Below are positions 59,644 to 64,000 of a stretch of 64,000 bases of DNA, in pieces. How positions within the stretch are numbered: the stretch's first letter is position 1; every line of letters begins with the position of its first letter. The stretch is from Dokdonella_A ginsengisoli (lineage in GTDB: Bacteria; Pseudomonadota; Gammaproteobacteria; Xanthomonadales; Rhodanobacteraceae): positions 398,599 through 462,598 of the forward strand of contig NZ_JBHSHD010000008.1 of the NCBI RefSeq assembly GCF_042652785.1, in the 5' to 3' direction. A model generated the notes under the pieces. It was not told the origin of the DNA and did no database searches. It saw only the letters and a list, made by a program, of their open reading frames with translations. The position numbers were made by a program, and so were the translations under genes.

Positions 59644-61797
59644 TCACGGCGCGGGCGATTCGAAGCCGTCGGCGAAGATCGTGTCGTCGAGTGCGTCGAC
59701 GTCGCTCGCCGTGTTGTCGGCGGGCTCGGGATCGACCGACCCGGCCGGCAAGGTCGCCGTGGCCGTGCTTTCGATCGGCCCGTCCGCCGTCGCGGCGACG
59801 GTGGCGGTGATCGTGTAGGTGACGCTGTCGCCCGCGGGCAGGTCGACGCTGTCGGCGACGTCGCCGCTGCCGTTCGCCGCGCAGCTCGCGCCGCCGGCGG
59901 CGACGCAGGTCCAGCCGATGCCGGTCAGCCGCGTCGACAGCGTCGTCGCCACGGCCACGCCGGCGACGGCGTCGGGCCCCTGGTTGCTCACCGTCAGCGT
60001 GTAGCTCAGCGTGTCGCCGGGTCGCGCCGACTCGACACCGTCGTCGAGCGTGACGCCGACGTCCGCCGTCGTGGTCGACCCCTGCACGGTCACCAGCATG
60101 CGCTGCACGTCGCTCGCGCCGGCGCCGTCGGAGACGCGCACGGCGACGCGGTAGTTGCCGGCGACCGTGTAGGCGCGCGAAGCGGTGACGCCGGCGGCGT
60201 CGCCGAAGTTGCCGTCGCCGTCGAGGTCCCAGTCGTAGGCGAGCGTGTCGCCGACGTTCGGATCGACGCTGTTGGCCGCGGTGAAGCCGATCGTGCGCGG
60301 CGCGCCGTCGGCGCTGGAGCCGGCGGCGAGCGCGATCGCCGCCGACGGTGCCTGGTTCGTGCAGCCGTCGCAGTAGTACACGCGCGAGACGCGGCCTTCC
60401 TCCAGGTTGGCGAAGAACAGGTCGCCACCGGGGCCGGAAGCCAGCTGCACCGCCTTGGCCGAGACGCCACCGAAGAACGCGGCCGCGGAACTGTCGGCGG
60501 GAGCGTCCGGAATGCCGTCTTCGTCGGCATCGACGAACGGGATGTTGAAGAGGATCTGGCGGTTGGCGTCGGCGAAGAACAGCGAGTCGCGGTAGGCCGC
60601 CGGATAGGAACTGCCCTGATAGAACGTCAGCCCGGTGATGTCCGAACTGCCGACGTGCGAGTAGGTGTACCAGGGCGGCGTGTGCGGGGTACGTCCGCCG
60701 GTGTCGCCGTCCGAATACAGGCCGGTGCAGATCGGACCGGTGAAGTTGCCGTGATGGCCGCGCCCCTCGTAGCAGGGCCAGCCGAAGTTCCGCAGCCCGG
60801 CGCCCTCGGCGGGCACGGCCGGGATGTAGTCGATCTCCTCCCACGAGGTGTCGCCGACGTCGCCGAGCCAGATCTCGCCGGTGTTCGGCCGCACCGTGAA
60901 GCGGAACGGATTGCGCAGGCCGTAGGCGATGATGCGCTTGGCGTTGTCGGACAGGCCGCTGGAAGCGAGCGGATTGCCGGGCGCGGGGCTGCCGTCGGCC
61001 GGATTGATGCGGATGATCGAGCCGTTGAGCCAGACCTGCTGCCCGACGTACTGCGATTCCACCTCCAGGCCCTGCGAACGCAGCGAGCCGCCGTGGTTGG
61101 TCGCCTGGTCGTCCGGATCGGCCGCATTCAGCGGCGAACGCTGGTCCGGCCAGTCCGGATTGCCCGACTGGCCGTAGTCGCCCCAGTTGAAGCTGGCGCC
61201 GTCGCCGCCGCCGCCGTAGAGATAGCCGTCCGGCCCGAACAGGATCGTGCCGACCGAATGGCTGGGGTACTGCTGGAACCAGTCCTCGATCAGTACCTGC
61301 TCGTCGCCGGCCGTGTCGCCGTCGACGGTCAGGCGCGAGATGCGCCCGCCGATCACGCAGCCGCCGCCGTCGTCGGTCGCGCCCGGCGGGCTCGGGCAGC
61401 CCGTCGGCCACCAGCGCGGCGCCCACGGCGTCGGATCGCTGGCCGGGAACAGGCCGCCGTTGTAGGCGTACTGCACGTAGACGTAGGGCTGCTCGGGAAA
61501 GCGCGGATCGAGCGCGAAACCGAGCAGGCCGCGGTCCCAGAAGTTGTGCACCTGCGGGCCGAGGTCGACGAAGACCTGCGGCGCCGTGTCCAGCAGGTTG
61601 CGATAGACGAAGACCTTGCCGCCCTTCTCGGTGACGAAGACGCGGCCGTCGTGGGCGAAATGGACGCCGGTCGGCTCGGTCCGGTTCGGCAGGCGGTTGT
61701 CGAGATGGAAGCCGGAAGGCAGAACCTGTCCGGATGCGGTACCAGCCGACAGTCCTGCCAGGACCGTGACGACCATCGTGCGCTGCCATGCCTTCAT
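59644..61797 (-). CDS. secreted PQQ-dependent sugar dehydrogenase-like protein with PKD and DUF11 domains and DGFE tail
   Basis: The 717-residue protein has a signal peptide (residues 1-23) and a sorbosone/glucose dehydrogenase-like propeller (GVHFAHDGRVFVTEKGGKVF, LLGFALDPRFPEQPYVYVQYAY, FGPDGYLYGGGGDGASFN, YGLRNPFRFTVRPNTGEIWLGDVG), then a PKD domain (about residues 480-565) and a DUF11 domain (about residues 568-690), ending DDTIFADGFESPAP with the shared tail. The dehydrogenase is probably PQQ-linked and periplasmic or extracellular. GGAGAG precedes the ATG. A perfect CRP/Clp operator lies 50-72 bases upstream, shared with gspA. Confidence 0.9.
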   Translation of the reverse strand: MKAWQRTMVVTVLAGLSAGTASGQVLPSGFHLDNRLPNRTEPTGVHFAHDGRVFVTEKGGKVFVYRNLLDTAPQVFVDLGPQVHNFWDRGLLGFALDPRFPEQPYVYVQYAYNGGLFPASDPTPWAPRWWPTGCPSPPGATDDGGGCVIGGRISRLTVDGDTAGDEQVLIEDWFQQYPSHSVGTILFGPDGYLYGGGGDGASFNWGDYGQSGNPDWPDQRSPLNAADPDDQATNHGGSLRSQGLEVESQYVGQQVWLNGSIIRINPADGSPAPGNPLASSGLSDNAKRIIAYGLRNPFRFTVRPNTGEIWLGDVGDTSWEEIDYIPAVPAEGAGLRNFGWPCYEGRGHHGNFTGPICTGLYSDGDTGGRTPHTPPWYTYSHVGSSDITGLTFYQGSSYPAAYRDSLFFADANRQILFNIPFVDADEDGIPDAPADSSAAAFFGGVSAKAVQLASGPGGDLFFANLEEGRVSRVYYCDGCTNQAPSAAIALAAGSSADGAPRTIGFTAANSVDPNVGDTLAYDWDLDGDGNFGDAAGVTASRAYTVAGNYRVAVRVSDGAGASDVQRMLVTVQGSTTTADVGVTLDDGVESARPGDTLSYTLTVSNQGPDAVAGVAVATTLSTRLTGIGWTCVAAGGASCAANGSGDVADSVDLPAGDSVTYTITATVAATADGPIESTATATLPAGSVDPEPADNTASDVDALDDTIFADGFESPAP

Positions 61798-61847
61798 TGC
61801 GAGCTCTCCATGGGGGAACCGCCCGGACTTGCCGCTGTCGCACCATT

Positions 61848-61869
61848 AAATGTGATTTCCATCACATTA
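61848..61869. promoter_or_regulatory. perfect CRP/Clp-type operator between the dehydrogenase and gspA
   Basis: AAATGTGATTTCCATCACAT contains TGTGA at 61851-61855 and TCACA at 61862-61866 with a 6-base spacer and AAA/TTA flanks, essentially the E. coli CRP consensus. It is 51 bases before the start codon of the tagged dehydrogenase gene and 95 before gspA. Confidence 0.8.
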
Positions 61870-61963
61870 GAAAGTCCCGGGGGTGGGTCCTGCCCCGACA
61901 TGGGAACAGCCGGGCCGGACGCCCGTCAACCAGCCGTTTCGACGCCTCAGGTAAAGTAGCGGG

Positions 61964-63574
61964 ATGTATCTGGAGTATTTCGGCCTGCGCGAGCCGCCGT
62001 TTTCGATCACGCCGGACCCGCGCTACGTCTTCCTGTCCGAACGGCACCGGGACGCGCTCGCGCACCTGCTCTACGGCATCGGCAAGGGCGGCAGCGGCGG
62101 CTTCGTGCAGCTGACGGGCGAGGTCGGCACCGGCAAGACCACGCTGTGCCGGCTGCTGCTCGAACAGCTGCCGGAGAACACTCGCGTCGCCCTGGTGCTC
62201 AACCCCAAGCTCTCGCCGGTGGAACTGGTGGAGACCGTCTGCGAGGAGCTGAAGCTGCCGATCGAGGGCAAGCGCGGCAGCCTCAAGGCGCTGACCGACA
62301 CGTTGAACGCGTTCCTGCTCGACGCCTACGCGCAGGGCCTGCGCGTGGTGCTGATCGTCGACGAGGCGCAGAACCTGTCGATCGAGTCGCTCGAACAGGT
62401 GCGCCTGCTGACCAACCTCGAAACGCCGACGCAGAAGCTGCTGCAGATCATCCTGCTCGGCCAGCCGGAACTGCGCGAGCTGCTCGACCGCCCGGAACTG
62501 CGCCAGCTCGCCCAGCGCATCACCGCGCGCTACCACCTGACGCCGCTGGACATCGCCGAGACCGAGGCCTACGTGCGTCACCGCATGGCGGTCGCCGGCT
62601 GCAAGCGCATGCCGTTCTCGCGGCTCGGCCTGAAGGCCCTCTACCAGCGCTCCGGCGGCGTTCCGCGGCTGGTCAACATCATCGCCGACCGCGCGCTGAT
62701 GGCCGCCTACGCGCGCGAGCAGGACAGCATCGGCGAACGCCTGGTCGACCGCGCCGCCGACGAGACCCTGCCCGGCCACGCGCGCTACTGGATGCGCCGC
62801 TACGGACTGTGGGCCGCGGCCGCGCTGCTGCTGCTGGCGATCGGCGCCGGTGCGCTGTGGCTGCAGCGGTATCGACAGGCCGCGCCGGCGCAGGCGGCGC
62901 CGCCGCCGGCCGCCCCGGCGCCGGCCGCGGTGGACGCCGAATCGCAGCGCCTGTCCGCACGCCTCGCCCAGGCGCCGGAAACCGAACTGACCGCGTTCAC
63001 GCAGCTGCTCGCGCGCTGGCAGGTCGATTCCAACGAGGTGTCGGTGCGCGACGCGAGCCGCTGCCCGCCGATCGTCGCCAGCGGGCTGGCCTGCCTGCGC
63101 GGCCATGCGACACTGGAGCAGGTCGCCCGCTTCGACCGACCGCTGATCCTGGCCCTCGACGCGGGCGAGCGCCCCGGCCACGCGGCCTACGCCCTGCTGC
63201 AGGGCGTCGGCAAGCGGCTGGTGCGCCTGGATCTGGCCGGCGACCGCTACGAACTCGAACGCGATTCGCTGTCCAAGGTCTGGAACGGCGACTTCATCGC
63301 GCTGTGGCGCCTGCCGGCGGGCCTGCCGGCCACGCTCAAGCGCGGCGACAGCGGCGATGCCGTCGCCTGGATCATGGACCGCGTGGCCACCTTCGACGAC
63401 GGCGCCGTGGCGAAGTCGGCGAGCGCGACCTTCGATGCGGAGCTGGAAGAACGCATCCGCAAGCTGCAGCAGGCCTACGGCATCAAGGCCGATGGCATCA
63501 TCGGCCCGGAAACGCTGTTCGCGCTGTCGGCGCTGGACGACGCCGGACCGCATCTGGCGCGCACCGTCGAGTAA
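61964..63574 (+). CDS. gspA: GspA/ExeA-like ATPase of type II secretion
   Basis: The 536-residue protein has MYLEYFGLREPPFSITPDPRYVFLSERHRDALAHLLYG, the ExeA/GspA AAA signature, with Walker A GEVGTGKTT (residues 52-60), Walker B VVLIVDEAQN (near 130), a transmembrane helix at about 281-300 and a C-terminal peptidoglycan-binding domain with LQQAYGIKADGIIGPETLFAL. GspA-GspB remodels peptidoglycan to place the GspD secretin. gspB starts 25 bases after the stop. It is divergent from a tagged secreted protein across a CRP/Clp operator. Confidence 0.95.
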   Translation: MYLEYFGLREPPFSITPDPRYVFLSERHRDALAHLLYGIGKGGSGGFVQLTGEVGTGKTTLCRLLLEQLPENTRVALVLNPKLSPVELVETVCEELKLPIEGKRGSLKALTDTLNAFLLDAYAQGLRVVLIVDEAQNLSIESLEQVRLLTNLETPTQKLLQIILLGQPELRELLDRPELRQLAQRITARYHLTPLDIAETEAYVRHRMAVAGCKRMPFSRLGLKALYQRSGGVPRLVNIIADRALMAAYAREQDSIGERLVDRAADETLPGHARYWMRRYGLWAAAALLLLAIGAGALWLQRYRQAAPAQAAPPPAAPAPAAVDAESQRLSARLAQAPETELTAFTQLLARWQVDSNEVSVRDASRCPPIVASGLACLRGHATLEQVARFDRPLILALDAGERPGHAAYALLQGVGKRLVRLDLAGDRYELERDSLSKVWNGDFIALWRLPAGLPATLKRGDSGDAVAWIMDRVATFDDGAVAKSASATFDAELEERIRKLQQAYGIKADGIIGPETLFALSALDDAGPHLARTVE

Positions 63575-63598
63575 GCGCGCCGCACCCCAGGAATTGCA

Positions 63599-64000
63599 AT
63601 GTCGTTGATCCTCGAAGCCCTGAAGAAATCCGAACAGCAGCGCCGCCTCGGCGAGGCGCCGACGCTGGGATCGCCGGTGCTGGTCGCGCGCAAGCGCCGC
63701 AACCTGCTGCCGCTGTTCGGCGTGCTGATCGTCGCCGCACTGGCGGTCGGCTGGTGGCTGACGCGCACCCCGCAGCAGGAACCGGATGCACCGAAGACCG
63801 ACACCGTCGCCGTCGCACCGGCGCCGGCCGGCCAGGCCGCGCCAGCGGTCAAACCCGCCCCGGCGCCGCACGCACCGGCCGCGCGGCCGCCGAACGCCAA
63901 TCCCGCCACCGGCGCGGGTTCGCCGCCGGCAGCGAACCGCACCGCCGCGCCCGCGACAGCACCGGCCAAGCCGCCGGTCGCGACGGCGCCGGCCGCGCAG
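63599..64000 (+). CDS. gspB: GspB/ExeB-like type II secretion protein, N-terminal part
   Basis: The first 134 codons MSLILEALKKSEQQRRLGEAPTLGSP match the GspB N-terminus, with a transmembrane helix at about residues 36-54 (LLPLFGVLIVAALAVGWWL) and then a Pro/Ala-rich periplasmic linker. The conserved C-terminal beta domain lies beyond the window. It forms a complex with GspA. ATG 63599 is 25 bases after the gspA stop and follows CAGGAATTG. Confidence 0.9.
   Translation, partial: MSLILEALKKSEQQRRLGEAPTLGSPVLVARKRRNLLPLFGVLIVAALAVGWWLTRTPQQEPDAPKTDTVAVAPAPAGQAAPAVKPAPAPHAPAARPPNANPATGAGSPPAANRTAAPATAPAKPPVATAPAAQ

Noticed and set aside
61862..63871. Minus-strand frame opposite gspA and gspB
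   Set aside because: Antisense to GspA, which has clear Walker motifs.

Overview
The window is a very GC-rich (roughly 70 percent) gammaproteobacterial chromosome segment. The combination of opgG-opgH-opgD, two DUF2884 proteins, a kinase-TPR protein, a VolA-type lipase, many secreted proteins ending in a short [FV]-x-D-G-F-[DE] tail, and perfect CRP/Clp-type operators points to the Lysobacterales (Xanthomonadales), most likely near Dokdonella, Tahibacter or Lysobacter. This placement is inferred from gene content only. No rRNA, tRNA, CRISPR array, prophage or insertion sequence was seen.

Layout. 1-9.6 kb: the end of an SMR efflux pump, a DUF962 membrane protein, a secreted aspartyl-protease-like protein, a secreted lipase with its own terminator, a DUF2884 protein, a two-gene epimerase/membrane protein unit, a lipoprotein / ECF sigma / membrane protein operon, a glycosyltransferase and a small monooxygenase-fold protein. 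9.6-17 kb: secreted choice-of-anchor B and kelch proteins around a CadC-like regulator, then a periplasmic glutaredoxin and a DUF4920 protein. 17-24 kb: a TPR protein, lpdA and aceF (pyruvate dehydrogenase E3 and E2, both with lipoyl domains and both with a palindromic repeat embedded in the linker), split by a secreted delta-60 protein, plus an aspartate/glutamate racemase. 24.4-26.7 kb: a tightly coupled small-GTPase / double roadblock operon resembling MglAB or conservon modules. 26.8-33 kb: amidohydrolase, Tat-exported phospholipase C, MscS channel, GST, FHA-GGDEF cyclase. 33-41 kb: Ser/Thr kinase, lysyl-endopeptidase-like protease, second DUF2884 protein, AqpZ, DUF4242 and VIT-family proteins. 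41.4-47.3 kb: osmoregulated periplasmic glucan genes opgG, opgH, opgD. 47.7-52.1 kb: a yjfIJKLMC-like operon containing a PspA homologue and a glutathionylspermidine-synthase-like enzyme. 52-59.5 kb: small membrane and unknown proteins, a TonB receptor / PepSY / small membrane protein operon, and a Bcr/CflA efflux pump. 59.6-64 kb: a PQQ-dehydrogenase-like secreted protein divergent from gspA-gspB of type II secretion.

Three observations tie the window together. Six exported proteins with unrelated folds, including one Tat substrate, share a C-terminal tail of the form D-x-[VLI]-F-x-D-G-[FV]-[DE] within their last 15 or so residues; this looks like a sorting or processing signal I cannot assign to a described system, and one tagged gene is divergent from gspA. 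Two perfect TGTGA-N6-TCACA operators lie between the FHA-GGDEF cyclase and the kinase and between that tagged dehydrogenase and gspA, with a third near-perfect copy upstream of the GTPase/roadblock operon, suggesting one Clp/CRP-like regulon. Finally, the GTPase in that operon has lost a recognisable guanine-specificity (NKxD) motif.
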